From the NCBI GenBank assembly GCA_965153455.1, contig OZ234494.1, positions 9,238,001 through 9,302,000 on the forward strand: a stretch of 64,000 nucleotides of DNA. Reading direction: 5' to 3'. This document shows positions 12,676 to 26,699 of this stretch, in pieces; within the stretch, counting starts at the first letter, position 1; each line of letters begins with the position of its first letter. The translations under genes and the position numbers were made by a program. Origin of the DNA: Sphagnum compactum. Its lineage: Eukaryota; Bryophyta; Sphagnopsida; Sphagnales. The notes under the pieces are model-generated. The model worked only from the letters and a program-made list of their open reading frames with translations, ran no database searches and was not told the origin of the DNA.

Positions 12676-13511
12676 TTAGTGATATATATAGCCATCGCCA
12701 ACCAGCACCTTCTCGTGTTGTGCTCTCTCCAAATCACCTGACATTATCATCGCCACCAACTGCTTGAAACCAAGTTTTGGTTCCCAGCCAAAACCTTTCT
12801 TGGCCTTTTTAGCTGACCCTCTGAGATTATCCACCTCTGATGGTCGGAAGCACCTGCACACAAAGCACAGGACAGTTCTATTGCCAGATTTGCATTAGAG
12901 GGTGTGTGTGTGTGTGTCTCAAAGCATTTGACTGATCCGTGTTCAACTGAAATTTCATGAGTGACAGAGACAGAGAGTTGAAAAAGATTTTTGCAATTGG
13001 ATCAAGAGCAACTGCCCTTGGATCAATTTCCACATGCTCCTTCTAATCACGCCCCCGCATCTCCAAACCTCCTCCCAAAAGTCCTCAACAGTGTGTGAGA
13101 CTACTCTGTAGCAACAACATAGTCAGCCATCAGGCTTTTCTTGCTGCAGCATCAACCACAAAGCCTTGACATGTCCACCCACAAAAACCCCCAGTCTTGA
13201 GAAGCCTTCAAATTGCCAAGAAACAGCTTCTTCTGGAGACCGATTTTGATTCCTCTGACTGCTCTTGTGGTCTTTCAAGTCACAAAATTCTCACCCCGAC
13301 AAGGAGCCTTGTGGTTGAACAGAATGTCATTTGCATGCAATTAATCCATAGAGCCTCCTGGTAATTCACTGTGTACCAGTGTGTTGCAACTTTGGATACA
13401 GCATAAAGGTTTAGGGTTTAGATTTTATGGGTGGAAGATGGTGTTCTCATCTTGTGGAGGTGGAGTTGCTTGATACATTTCTGATGATGATCCAATCTGA
13501 TAGCACTTCAT
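12676..13511 (-). pseudogene. GDP-mannose 4,6-dehydratase pseudogene (MUR1/GMD family)
   Basis: Reading leftwards on the minus strand, pieces of GMD appear in the correct order. They are the active-site segment QIGSSSEMYQATPPPQ (13511-13428), YAVSKVATHWYTVNYQEA from 13405, and LFNHKAPCRGENFVT with a TGA at 13277-13275. Then come [33 protein letters not shown] followed by TAG 13103-13101, KEHVEIDPR, and after an intron-like gap an intact C-terminus from 12853 (FRPSEVDNLRGSAKKAK ..) to a stop at 12676. At least two nonsense codons and several frameshifts break it. A 22-bp piece containing TTTAGGGTTTAG (13406-13427) replaces the usual RSP triplet. The N-terminal Rossmann half is not seen. The intact enzyme makes GDP-4-keto-6-deoxymannose, the precursor of GDP-fucose. 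The intron-like gap suggests a DNA-level duplicate rather than a retrocopy. Confidence 0.85.
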
Positions 13512-13683
13512 CTGCAACAAAGTTCAAAGAGGGTGTAAAATCAGCAAATGCAAACAGCTTGCAATCTGTAGAACCAAATCAGACATCACCGAAAAACCCT
13601 AGTGTATACAGAATGCAATATGGTGCCTGCTTCATGGACAGGTTAGAGTAACCCGATTTCTATCAAAGATCAAACAGACTCAA

Positions 13684-13685
13684 AG

Positions 13686-13716
<31 letters not shown>
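13684..13716. repeat. (GA)n microsatellite
   Basis: A near-perfect AG dinucleotide run beside the 5' edge of the GMD pseudogene. A shorter run lies at 12241-12262 on the other side. Confidence 0.85.
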
Positions 13717-13850
13717 GTGTTAGGGTTCAGGGTTTAAAGAGAGAGTTGAGCAAGATGTTTAGATCCAATTCTTCAAATGTGTAGTGTAGTTTGAGATTTT
13801 GATTTCTAAAAATCACTACAACAAAACATGGCATCTATTATTAGATCCAT

Positions 13851-13959
13851 ATGACGAGATAGTCAAATAGGACATGTCGTTTATGCCATTAGATAGTTGA
13901 ATAGAACATGTCGTTTATGCCATTAGATAGTCGAATAGAACATGTCGTTTATGCCATTT
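13851..13959. repeat. 34-bp tandem repeat, three copies
   Basis: The phrase ACATGTCGTTTATGCCATTA begins at 13872, 13906 and 13940, giving an exact 34-bp period with only one or two differences between copies. It lies in AT-rich intergenic DNA. Confidence 0.9.
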
Positions 13960-16900
13960 CTAGTGTCCACTCACTTTTGGAACATGAATGCGACAATGAG
14001 ATCCTTGAAATGGAGCTTCATTTGAGCATTAGAGTTTTGCAAATCAATGTAGATGTAATCTAGGCATGGCATATCAAAATTCAACAATTGTCGAATGATG
14101 TCGTGCACTTCATAGCCTTTCTCTATTTGACATATCCTTTTGGTGACATCTTGTAGCTTGAAATTGGATTCAAAAGTGCATTACAATGCAAATCCAAACT
14201 CACCAAAATGAAGAAAACGATGCAACAAAGACACACACAAAGGGATTATGTGTTAATTTTACTCCAAGTGTATTGAAAAGGGTATAGTTTTTGAGGATAT
14301 TTGTGAGGGAGATTCAATTTTTCTCATATTATTATTATCTAATTTTTTCATTTCCACATGTTTTAAATATTTTAAATATTATTTTAATTTCATGATGGCA
14401 TTGAGTTTTGAAATTATATATTTGTTTGAATTTTTAGTTTGAGTTGCAACCATGAGAAATGATGAAGAAAGGCAATTTTGTGTAATTAAAAAAATCCTCA
14501 TGCATGAAAGGTTCAAATATGGTTTTACAAACACATCAACAAATATATAAATATTAAATCACATTTCAAATGATGAAAATCATTTTTGACACTCACAAAG
14601 TCATTAAAATAATGAACATTTGAATTTTTTTCCATGAAAAAAAGGATGCAAAGACAAAAAAAAATTAAAACAAATAAAGAATAAAAGCAAACAAGGTATG
14701 CATTGAGACCTAAATAAATGGACCAATAAGTTGTTACATCTAGGCCTTGATGATGAAAATGTAAACCAATCTTGGACAATTTTCACTTGTTTTTTTGTCT
14801 GTATGTTAGATCAAGTTTTTGGAAAGGTTTTTAAGAACCAACCTTATTCTTTAAATAAATTTAGTTTTCGAACTTTAGATATTCAAACGAGGTATCAGGT
14901 TTTTGATTTAAAAAGTTTTCATAAATTTAAAATCAACTGAAGTGGTTTTCATAATTTAATCATCAATTGTTTGTTTATTTATTTATTTTAATTAGAAAAA
15001 TGAAAAGTTTTTAATGTTAATGAAGACCTTGGATTGGTGATTGTTAGGTTTATGTAAAATCTCCATTGACACCCATCTTGTGAGCCTTTATTAATATTTA
15101 CCACATTTGGCATACAAAATAAATTATTCCCCCATTCTCAGACATAAACATGAAAAAATGAACAATTTACAAATTGAAACACTATTTTAGATGTAACCAC
15201 CTAGGGCAATTGAAATAGTTGGCCAATCAACACAATCATTTCACACACTCAAAAAAAATTCACAATGAGTCAACATGTCTTACACGATAATAAAAAATGT
15301 TCCAAAATAATTCAACACATCTTACACAATTGTCAAAAGAAAAAATGATTAGCAAATGGGTAGGATGTTAGGATGTGATTTCATAATGTAATGACCCCTT
15401 AACCGGAGGACTAGACCCAAGTAAGGACTTTGATGTATCAAAAAAATTCTTTAATAAGTAAAGATATTTTGGGTTTTTTTCTTTGTTTCCTTGGTTTTTT
15501 TTTTTTTTTTGGGAGAAACAAACAAACCATGTGAAAAAATGACATTTTTCCAATAATAAATTTCCTTCTGAAATGGGGATGGCATAATCTATTGGCAAGT
15601 GGGTAGGTGGGTCTAGTTAATTCTAATGACAATGATACATTGGACTTGGTTTAGAGGGTTCAACTTTAGGTTTGATAAGTTGACCTTTTAATGATATGAC
15701 AATTTCACACAACAAACCTTTTGAACATATTTGCCTTTAATTATCATCACATGTGAAAATTGAATATTTTTGTCTGCCAACACATATTTGAATTCAATTT
15801 CACATCACATTGAATAAAACATTTTTAAAAAATTGAAAGATGAATATTGAACAAATAAAAACATAAATTACTTCTTCCAAGATGATAAAGACAATGCCAA
15901 ATTCAAGTTGTCTTACAAGATGGTCAAGTAACACAAAAGCACATTATAAAGTGCAACATGAACATTTATTCCTGTCAATAGAATGTCATAACAATCTTAA
16001 ATCCTACAACATAAAGCTATGGACCATAAGAAATCAAATCTCTCCAATTTCTCTCTCATGAGCCCATTGACCTCGTTTAAGCAATTTTCACCCAAAAACC
16101 AAAACCCAATCTTCTCCCCCTCCCCCCACCCCATAATACTTCCTCAGGAAGTTGCAAAAAGAGAAACTGAAAACCCAAACACCCCTTTCAAATGTATCTT
16201 GACAACCCAAAGTTGTTCAAGCACAATCAGTCCCATTCAAAGTAAATTTCAATTGCTCTTGAAACCCCTCAAATCTTCATCATCTTTTTTAATCGGTCCT
16301 TACCTACGCATCTAAAGTTTCTACCTTCTGAAAGATCTGCGGCATAACAGAAAATACTAAGCCCTCTACTGAAGGTCCTATAGATGATTGGACATTCATC
16401 CCACACTGACACACTACAAGACTGGTCTTTCAAACACTAACTAAAGCTTATTGATAGTTCCAACTTAAAAACACAATTATTGTCGTAAATCAAACAAATG
16501 CAACATTGAGAAACTTAGTTTCTTAGCCTCAAAAGCTCTTCCTTATACTTGCACCTCCCACTTCATCCTACATTATGTCCAAGAATCGCACAAAATATCG
16601 AATCAATCAATGTCAAACACCATCTAAACTTTGAAGTAAACCTACAAACAACAAACAACATACAACATTAAAAAACAAAAAAACAAAAAAAATAAAATTG
16701 TAGCTTGCTCCACATTTCATGATTACACATTCTCTTTTGCCTTCTCACTTTCTACCAATCCAAATATGTGTAGTAATTCATCCATTAGGTTGTTTCTTCA
16801 TCCAACCACCAACTGAGCCTTATTCACACAACGAAAATCCGGACACAAATTCTAATAACAAATATCGTACAACACAATTTTCACAAAAATCTCATGACAA

Positions 16901-19900
16901 GTTTGATTGTATAATTTCATAAATTGTACATGACGATTAACCATATTCATTTAAAAAATCCATGACAAATTTGATCAGATAATTTCACAAATTGTCAAAC
17001 ATGATGTGTAGAACAATGTTGGCCAATATTTTTTTTCATAACTAGCCAAGTAGGATTTTTTATTAAAAAAATTGAAGCACACAAGGATTAAATTAAGTTG
17101 TTGAAACCACATGTTACGAATATCACTATCAAAATAACACCCTTAGTTACCAATTTACTTAGTTATTGTTTTTGTTAATATTCAATCTTATCTATAACAA
17201 TCAATCTTTAAATAACATTTTTCAAAACTACACATTATGTTGTCCAAGTAGGATTTAGGATTTTTCAAAGTTAAATAAAAAAAATTGCCTACAATGTTCA
17301 AAGTTTACCGACTAATTAGACGCAAGGATTGGAAACCAATTATACATATTTGTGCCTCTTTGCATGTTGCAAAAAATAAGTTATGGACATGTGTTCAATG
17401 GATCCAAGTTCCAAACTTACAAATGTGCCATTGGCCACAATTGTGTCATGAGATAAATTGTACTAAAATTTCTTAGCACAATCAATAAAAAAAATTCTAG
17501 ACTTGCATAACATCAAATCCTTTTACAAATATACATGTCAATTTTGATAGACTTTCAAGGTAGTAATAGATGACACCAAAACCTTTTGAAGTTTCAATAC
17601 AAACATCACATGCCACCTCTAATGGGTCAAATCATGACCAAATGAACCAAAAACAATGTCAAATGACTACCAAAATTGCAACTTTGATACATATGGTGCC
17701 ACTTTAAGGTCATGTTAATCATGAAAAGTTGTGTTAAATGAGTAATAATGAATGTTAATGAATTCATATTAAAAGTGTTTTATTTTATTTTCAAGTTTTG
17801 GTTTCAGTAAATATTTTTGAACTTGAACAACTTCAACATTGAATCACGATATATATATATATATATACATATATTGCAACCATTCAATTTGTGATTATAT
17901 GCAATTAATTGTCATTAGCAACTATGTTTTATTGTTTTTGCAACTAGTCACCATCCTTTTCAATCTACTATTACTATTGTAACTATGGTAAAACCAATTT
18001 GTGAATACTAACATTTTCATTTTTTCATGTTGACTAACTTTTTGGGCTTTCCATCCAAGAAAAGGTTTGTATATCAAATTAGTTACAAAAAGAGTTACAA
18101 CTTAGTTATCTTTATGTGGTGTACCTATATTCTTTATGTACATTACAATGATTTGGATCATATTAAAGTATATTTATAAACTAGGTGAAAGCATGGTAAA
18201 TTAGACGACAAATGTTCTTTGCAGCATAAATGAAAAGTAGCTAGGAAGCATGCTTTGATGTATTAAACTTTAAAATATTATTTAATTCAAAGATAAATGT
18301 AAACATTTTCTTCAACTTTGTTTAAAACTTTTAATAAAGAATACATGTTTAAAGTAGGTTTAAGTAGATTCATGGGATTTCAAGTAAAAATCATAGTCTA
18401 CTTTATAGCATTTATGTAGATTATAAGTAAATGAAATATTACATTTTAAAAAAAATTGAATTAGCAAGGGCCCTAAAATGTACTTGTGGTTTTTCATCTT
18501 TTTCATATTATAATAAAAATATATGTAACTTGTAAGGTAAAAGTAGGTTTAAAAAAATATTTACTAGTCAATTTCAAACCTACTTGTTACCTATTGTTAT
18601 TATACTACATGTTTTAAATTTTATACTCAACTTACAATAAACTCAATGTAAACATAAATGTTTTCAAAATGAAACATAAAAAAATTTCCAATCTACTTTC
18701 TTGTGTTTTTGTAAAAAATGTCATACTTTAAATGGGATTTTAAGCAAACATACTTTTTAGTCTAAATTACCATTTTTCACCCAACTATGTTATATTTGGT
18801 GCATGTCAAATATACATTTTGGATATATTGTGGGTGGGCTAAGGAGGTTACAAGAATAATTAAATAAATAAGTAGGCATGTATGTAAATATGTAATTAAA
18901 CCAGGCTAATTATCGTCTAAGCAAATTACATACATAAAATAGATTATTAATTATTAATTCTATATTATATTGAATAGGTAATAGGTAATAAATAATAGTA
19001 TTAATTAATTAATTTCATTATATTAATAACTAGTAACTAATAAATTTTTTAAAAAATATTTCAGTTAATTATTTAATAATAAAAATAATTGATCAAAAAT
19101 AAATCTTAGTTTTTCATTTTATTATTAATTATTGATGAAATTTATTTTTGCCAAGGTTTAAACAATATTTTAAAATTTTCATATTTTAAATTTGTTAAAA
19201 TTTACCAATTTTTTTGTTTATCCAATGTTTAGCCTAGGTTTAAACATAAATGCCATGTGAGCCTAACCTACTGTGACATAGGCTATTTTAATTAATAGGC
19301 TAGGTTGATTGGTAAGTAATAATTAGGTGGGTACTAAAGTATTTAGGTAGATAGTGAATAGGTTTGTATATATGTTAATTAAGTAAGTATATAATTAATA
19401 AAATAGGTTTATAGTAAGTAGGTAGGTAGGTTGTTTGTTTTGGAAGATCTTATTTTAGTTTGGGATTAAAAAGTTTATTGTGCATGCACATACTTCTATA
19501 GTTGGCAAGTAATTACAACTATAAAATTTATCCCATATTTTTTATCGTTCATTTCAATCTTATAAACTATATAAATAGATGCATTTAAAACATTGAAAGC
19601 GCATAAACAATATTAAAAAGAACATGTAATGTGAGATGAACCAATAAAAAGGTTTGACCTTAAAAAAATACAATACAATTAAAAAATATACTTACATACC
19701 TACTCCTTGCCTACCAACGTACTTACCTACCTACATACATTTGACCTAAATACTTATTTACCTACCTACTTACTTACACACCTTTTACCTACCTACCCAC
19801 CTACATACCTACTTCCTTACATAAATTAAAATTAAAATTTATTTTTTTCCAAGTAGCAAATTTTAATTGCATTGAATGACAATATGTGAATGGGCCATAT

Positions 19901-22450
19901 TTTTGTTGCAAATGGGAATTAGCTACAAAGGTCAATGGATGAAACCATATATATTGATTGTGTACATCATCCATGACTAAATTATGGATGTCATGTTTAT
20001 ATCACATTTGCAAATTACATGTTGGGTGTGATTTGATTTATGAAAATAATAAAAAAATTAGTTATGAGAATCATTTACAATTAGATTTTAGTTGTAAATT
20101 GAAGTTGCAAATATGTCTTTTTTATTAATAAATATAGAAAGTTTTTCAAATGATTAGTTAAGGTTTTTTTATTAAATAAAATTTGATAATAATTAAATTG
20201 ACATGATAATAACTTAATACGCACATTTGAAAAACACTCACAATTTAATACATGGAATTTGAATTTAAATCTCAAAATTTTAAAAGTCTTTTACCACATG
20301 TAAATGAAGTGTAGTGTACATGACAAATGAACAAAGTTGTAGCTTATAATACAAAAAACTAAACCATAGAATAATTTACATAAATGGTATGATTTGAGAT
20401 TATAATCATTTTTCAATACAAAATGAAAATTTGCAAACTTGTTGAAAATTCATTTGTATTCAACAATGAGCAAAACAAAACAAGTGATGTATTAATACAA
20501 CTTTAGGCATATATAATTAAAGGTTGTAAAAAGATTCATCCAAATTTTTCTTTTTATGAAAAAATAAAAATGACTACAAAAGGACCCACAATCCTTGAAT
20601 CTTTTCTCACCATTGGCTTGTTTGATCACAATTTGACCCTAATATTCAATGCCCACCCCATCCTTCATTCCCTTCTTCAATTCCATTTGTTTTAACCTCT
20701 TATGCATAATTGTGTTCTTCTTCAACAAACTAATTAACTACAAATTCAACTTTTTAGCCCTAAAATTCCCCGCTTTTGTCACTATTTAGAAAATCCTCCT
20801 CCAAGTATTCTCAATCCTAAATGTCCAACCATTAGGTGTGAATTTCACAAGCCAACTAGTCATGGACATTTGTAAAAAGTTCCCAAAAACAAGTCTATCA
20901 ACTAAAACATGTAATTACAACATGCACATGCACCACATAAGCTAGTAGGTAACATAACAAAATTGATCGATATGAATTATTGCAAGGATTCTAGATTTAC
21001 TATGTTGTAAAAAATCAATTGTCACCTTGATTATTTAAGTTTAGATTATGTTTCTAATGATCATTCCCAATATGAAAACAAGTTAAGGGGTATTCCAAGA
21101 CTATGGAATATAATTATTTTGATCAATCTATAAAAAAAACAACAAACTCATTTACATTTCATTTTCTCTTGAAGAGGTCTCAAGGCCCAAGCTTACCTTT
21201 TTCAAGTTACTACATGAAATTAGAAAAAATAATTGGTACGAATTATGGAAAACAAACTAGATCTTTCCTACTACAAAAAATCAATTTTCATCTTGATTCT
21301 TTTAATTTAATTCATGTTTCCAATGTTCATTATTCATTCCCAATTTTAACACAAGTTGGGGTACTCTAGGATTGTGAATATGCCAAAGATTTGCATGGCT
21401 ATTTAATTTGGATCGACTTTTGGCTTCTCAACAATAGTTTGCACATCACTCCACATACATCATGGAGTCTTCACATAACTTTAGCAAAATAACAAACAAT
21501 TTGGCTATCACATTCATTCTTTTTTATGTCTACCATCACAACCTAAAAACCAGTTAAACTCAATTACAATCCATTTGGTAGCAATAACCAAATCACCTTT
21601 CTCCTTGCATTACAACATTGATATGTTAATTATAAACTAAATTCATTGTTTGAATTTGAATGAATCAAATATAAATAATAACTAAAAGCACATTTACAAG
21701 TTCAAGCCTACCAAGTTGCACAACAAACATCAATCTTGTATAGTCCAAATTTGTGACAATTTCAAAGGCATCCTTCGTAGTTGAACATGTCTTGTGATTC
21801 TAAAAACCACACCACACTTAATTAACACAAAATTAGATGTTCCATTCATAGGAACATCAAAAAATAACTAGTACCCTTGGGTTCAATTGAGGATACATTA
21901 TTTCATCATAAAAAATTTAATATCAAAAATTATTTCGCAAATTGCCTAACTGTGAACATCCAATACACAAGCTTGCAATTTGTGCATTTCTTGTTTTCCA
22001 TAGCACAAATTAATAACATCTTGGTATCATAGGGTTTCTTGGAACAAAATTACCTTACTAACAAACATGGTAACCTTTATCTAAACATGTTTTTTTTTCA
22101 CTCATTACATCCCTTCCCTGATTTCTTTGTCCATGTTATAGTTTTTTTAGGTTAGTTTGTTTATGCTTGAAATTGACCTCTCAAATGCCAACACAAACTT
22201 TTTGTGTCATTGCATGCATATTAATAAGCCTTACCAAAGGCATGCCCAAAGCAAGTGTCATGCAAGGAGCTTGAAAAGCTGAAGGATCACATGTAAACAC
22301 AGAAAAGGGAACTTTTGCTAGGGTGTTCAAATTGCTTCCTTCATCTCTCACATAGGCAATCACCTTGTCTAGTACATTGTAATTAAAAAGACAAAGGTTC
22401 CTTCACTTGTGTTGCCATTCTAGATCTTGCAATATTTGTGATTTTATAGC
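13960..22450. other. AT-rich gene-poor DNA
   Basis: About 8.5 kb with no exon chain, RNA gene or intact element that I can support. Open frames are short, AT-driven and lack splice partners. It contains (TAGG)n/(CCTA)n microsatellites (about 19415-19435 and 19690-19812), an (AT)n run at about 17851-17868, and many TTAAT/AATTAA runs. Decayed transposons are likely but not identifiable by eye. Confidence 0.6.
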
Positions 22451-22534
22451 TGATTTAATTACATAAGGATGGTCTCATGCAAGTTCAAAGTAGACATCAT
22501 CCTCAAGTAAGACCAATTCTTCAAAAAAGACAGG

Positions 22535-22681
22535 CATTTGTTGTTCTTCCATGTTGAGGAGCCAATGACCAATTTTACGAATTTTGATTTCTTGATTGAA
22601 AACAAAAAAGATGAGCATTTGTTGTTCTTCGGTGTTGAGGAGCCAATGACTGATTTTACCAATTTTGATTTCCTGATTGCA
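22535..22681. repeat. 81-bp tandem duplication
   Basis: The segment starting CATTTGTTGTTCTTC at 22535 repeats at 22616 with a few substitutions. The period of 81 bp is a multiple of three, and the minus strand stays open across both copies (..VIGSST..KNNKC..). This may be a remnant of an internally duplicated reading frame, but no family is recognised. Confidence 0.7.
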
Positions 22682-23749
22682 CTCCCAGGATGGGGGGGAG
22701 TGCTTTGTGCTTGAAGCATATGTCAAACTACAAGGATGATGAAGCCAATCTGGTGTGATCTTTGAATATACAAAGTGAGTTGTGACAATTTTATTGTTGC
22801 AAAATACTCAATTGTTCATGAAATTTTACAAATGTAGCGCATTGACGACTTGTTTACTTGTTGACTTAAGCAAGTTATCATATTTATCATTGATTTTTGG
22901 CATACCAATTGGTATGATCAAAACATCTGGTTACTTTTCACTTTTGAATGAAGTTTGTATTGGATGTAGCTATGTATTTCTAGTGTACCATTTGTCTTTG
23001 GCTATCTCTCATACGTATCAAGGCAAATGATTCATGCCCAAGCTCTCATGGTGACATGGAGGCTAGAGTGGACACAGTAATAGAAAGACTGGGCATTTCT
23101 GATGTACCTTTGATTTGTGTAATCAAACATCTATCCATTGCCAAGTTTCTAACCTTCCTAATTGGATTGTAATCACCATTATTGTTGAACACAATTCTTC
23201 CCCAAGAGACCCTCCATTCATACCCCTTTGAGTCTGCAAATCCTATACTTTTGACTACATTTTTGAAATTGGGTCAACAAAACAACATGTACATCTCTAG
23301 GACTAACTAGGCCACTTCATGCTCGAGGCCCAAACTGAATCTATGATCATATCACAGTTTGGTCAACACATACACCGAAGGACTTACCTCAACAGTTCTG
23401 ACCTTGAGCGGTTGTTAGCTTGAGTCAAGAGTGTGCATCTCTAATGGCTCATAATCTGTGCTCTAAGGTTGAGATCAAAGCTTAGACGTTACCAAGCAAT
23501 CACCAAGCAAGTCGACATGATGCCCAACTCAAATGATAACACCAAAAAAATTCTATTCTATGGGGCACCCAGTCTTTCAGCTCCAGCCACCTTATCCCTA
23601 GGAGATGCACTTGGAACATTCACTTGAAAATGGAATGCAGCCTTTCCTTCTCAGAACCTAAGCTGCTTTGCTCACATGAAGCATTATGTCGTCTGAATTG
23701 CACATGTGCTCTCATACAAGCAAATTTTCTCCTGTGTCTCACTTGGCTT

Positions 23750-24850
23750 GTGAACTCGTGAGGTGCTCGTGATCTCAAGGGTAACCTCATCTGGCATACG
23801 ATCCATCACTTTCCTTCCATTGAAAATCATTGCAGCAGTAAATTGGAAGTCACCACAATCAGATTACACCCCTAAGCTTCAATGTCACCAAAAAAGCTGG
23901 CAAGTTTCAATAAGCAAACCAGTTTTGCACAAGTCATCCATGGCTGAGTGTGCTGTATTCATGGACACCAGGGAGAAGACCCTTCTGAAGTAGGCTTCAT
24001 TTTCCATTTCCTGAAATTATTCAAGGGCTATATCCAATCTGCTTGCCTTCCCCAGACCATTGACAGGAATCCTGTATGTCACCAGGTCAAGAAAATCATG
24101 TTAGCTGATGTTTTGCAGCTGAGACCACTGATGTCACAACATTATGCTGACATTCTATGTCTCTTCATCTCCTGAAAGACATTTCAGAGCCTTGAATCAA
24201 TACTGCATATTTTTGTGAGAGCTTCAATCAGGGTGGTACTGTACGAGATAACACCAGGCTTGATACCCATTTCTGTGTCAATGTGAAGATCAAGCCTCAA
24301 TGCCCTTAAAACTATGGACAAGAATCCAAGACAGTTATGAAGTGACATGCCTAGCTTCTCCATTTGGCAAATGAGCATTATGGCAGGGAAATGAAATCCT
24401 GTCTAAAGAAAAGAAATCAACAAGACAATTGCAACCTTTCTATTGTTGGTTTTCCAGCCAGAGTTCCTCATTTGGCGGAGAAGCTCCAGCATTTCTACTC
24501 ATGTCCTTGGCCCCTTCCGTTAAGTGTGAAGTGGCATAGTGATTGTCCATGGTGAAACTTTACACTCTTCATTTTACATTCCTTGCAATATGTGCAAGAG
24601 TGGTTGCAACTCTCTGGCACCTGCAACCTTCTTGGTCTTGAAGGTGTATGTCCTGAGGCTGCATCTCTTCCCTTGCTCACCTGAAACAGCTCATTGCCAG
24701 CTTCAAAATCCTTCTGCCATATCACCAATTCACAAACAAGACTGGATTGAGTTTCAAGTTCACTGCTGTGAGCTGATTGGCAATCTGAGAATCCCCATTT
24801 TCTCAGTTGAATCTCTTCATTTATTCTCTTCACTTCTCTTCTAAATAATG
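23750..24850 (-). pseudogene. Degenerate pentatricopeptide repeat (PPR) gene fragment
   Basis: On the minus strand several PPR-like stretches occur in sequence but in shifting frames with stops. They are WQKDFEAGNELFQ, EMLELLRQMRNSGWK, GIKPGVISYSTTLIEALTK, VFQEMKRHRM, NGLGKASRLDIALE, FQEMENEAY, DLCKTGLLIETCQLF and VMDRMPDEVT. The pattern of a 35-residue helical hairpin with G-x-x-P near its end is typical of PPR proteins, which bind organellar RNA in plants. No continuous frame of useful length remains and no start codon can be assigned. The flanks (24850-25200) may contain more of it but cannot be read. Confidence 0.7.
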
Positions 24851-25199
24851 CTGCTCAAGGGAACATCCTTGATATTACAGTGGCTTTTATGCTCACATAA
24901 ACTCTCCAGATTTGAATCTCCATATGTGGACACAAGGGGCAGCAACATCATCAGACAACTTGTCTGTCTCCTGCGCAATTTTCCAAGCCTTGACTCATCA
25001 AACCCTAATCCTAACACAACACCTTGAAGGAAAACAATCAAGATCTGCCCCTAGTAATGCAAGGTATAGACAACAATCACAAGCCCACAAGTCAAGCAAT
25101 TTTGAGATAAGGGGGAAACTATTTTCACTTTCTAGGATTTCATGCCTGTACGTTGTCATCAATTCAAGCATGCTCAATGCAGCTTAGATGCTTCAAGAC

Positions 25200-26690
25200 T
25201 GAGCTTGTCATGTCCAGAAGGCAACACAGGCAGCATGTGGATGCAACTTGCATTGTTCACCCTGATGCCTATTGGTTCAAATGATATGGCTAATGCAAGC
25301 GCACCATGACTGACTCTTCTGTTGTACCAATTGTTGTACTGGCTTATGCTACGATAATAGTGTTAGTTGTCCAAAAGTGTTGAGCATCAATTCAAGAAGG
25401 TAGTATCCTGATGCTTTTCATGCATTACGAAATCAAAGCAGAAAGTGGACCTCCTGGAAAGATTTCCCGAGCTGCAATTGCAACTCTGAGCAAAGACAGA
25501 ACTGGTGTATTTCAGAAGGTATCTGCAGAAGCAGGTGGCATGGCTAGAACATCCATGGATGATGACACAGATGTGGCAATGAGAGCCACCCTAGAAGAGG
25601 AAATCATCACAGTGGTGCAAAACAAGAGTAGATAAAGGAAGGATGCACCTAGTGGTGGAGAGATTGAAGATGGAGGATGCGGTACCTACTAGCAAAAATA
25701 CTAGAGCCTGATGGCACTGAAGATGAAGCAATCATTCTTGACAATCAAGAGGGTGGAATAGGAGGAACCTGCTCCAATGCAAATGGGTGACTTCAACACT
25801 ATGTCCATCATGGGACTAGGCTTGGGAAATCAAACTGTTCAAGTGGTTGCTGCTGCATTGGCTGATATATTTCTCACAATAGTTTCAAATGTGGTAGGCA
25901 GCTCCTCTTGGGTTGTTACCTTTGATCATTGCTAGATTTCTCTTGCTAAATGAATACCATGCATCTTTGACTGATGTTTGCCACAAAATAATTTGCAAAA
26001 TGTCTAGCTGAAAAGAAGAGAATTTTTTCATGATATTTGTCAAAATTGTTGGAAATTGAAAACTGTTGAGTTACTTTTGCGAATGCACAACACAAGATGT
26101 GTTTTGCAATACATATTCCTCAAGTGCTGAAATTCTGAGAAGTTTGAATTCAAACTGCTGAACTTCGTTGCAAAACTAGCTGGGGGTTAAGGCACCACCA
26201 CCATCATCAAGGGGGTGTGTCACACTGTGGCCTTGGCATTTACATTAGAAAGTATCTTAATGCAAAAGAAGAATTATGGAAACTCAACTATTTCACACCG
26301 TGCAAAAATATAATCTTCAGAAAATCCTCTAAAAGAAACCAAAAATCCTTCAAGATATTATCACTCTGATAACTAATCTCAAGTTTCAACACAAGCCAAA
26401 ATATCATCTTTCAAAAATCCTCATATAAAAATAGACCTAATATTACCTAGGGGCCAAAATCCCTTAAGCTACTATACTCTATAATGAATCTAAACACAAT
26501 ACTCTTGCCTTGGTACGCAAGGCCAACAAAGTGCAAAGTGAGGGAAGGGAAGGAGAGGGCTGGTGCTCTTTTAGTAGATTGTTTGTCTCCCCAACCCACC
26601 ATCTCCCCCCCATGATTTCCCCACCATCTCTAGGTGCCAGGCTCATGGTACCAGAGGTGACAAGGTAAATGTAGGTTTTGCAATGTCATA
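25200..26690. other. Intergenic DNA with no supported gene
   Basis: A 74-codon open frame (25411-25635) has mixed composition but no splice partner and no family resemblance. Nothing else stands out. The GC content is a little higher than in the 14-22 kb block. Confidence 0.4.
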
Positions 26691-26699
26691 ACCAGTGTT

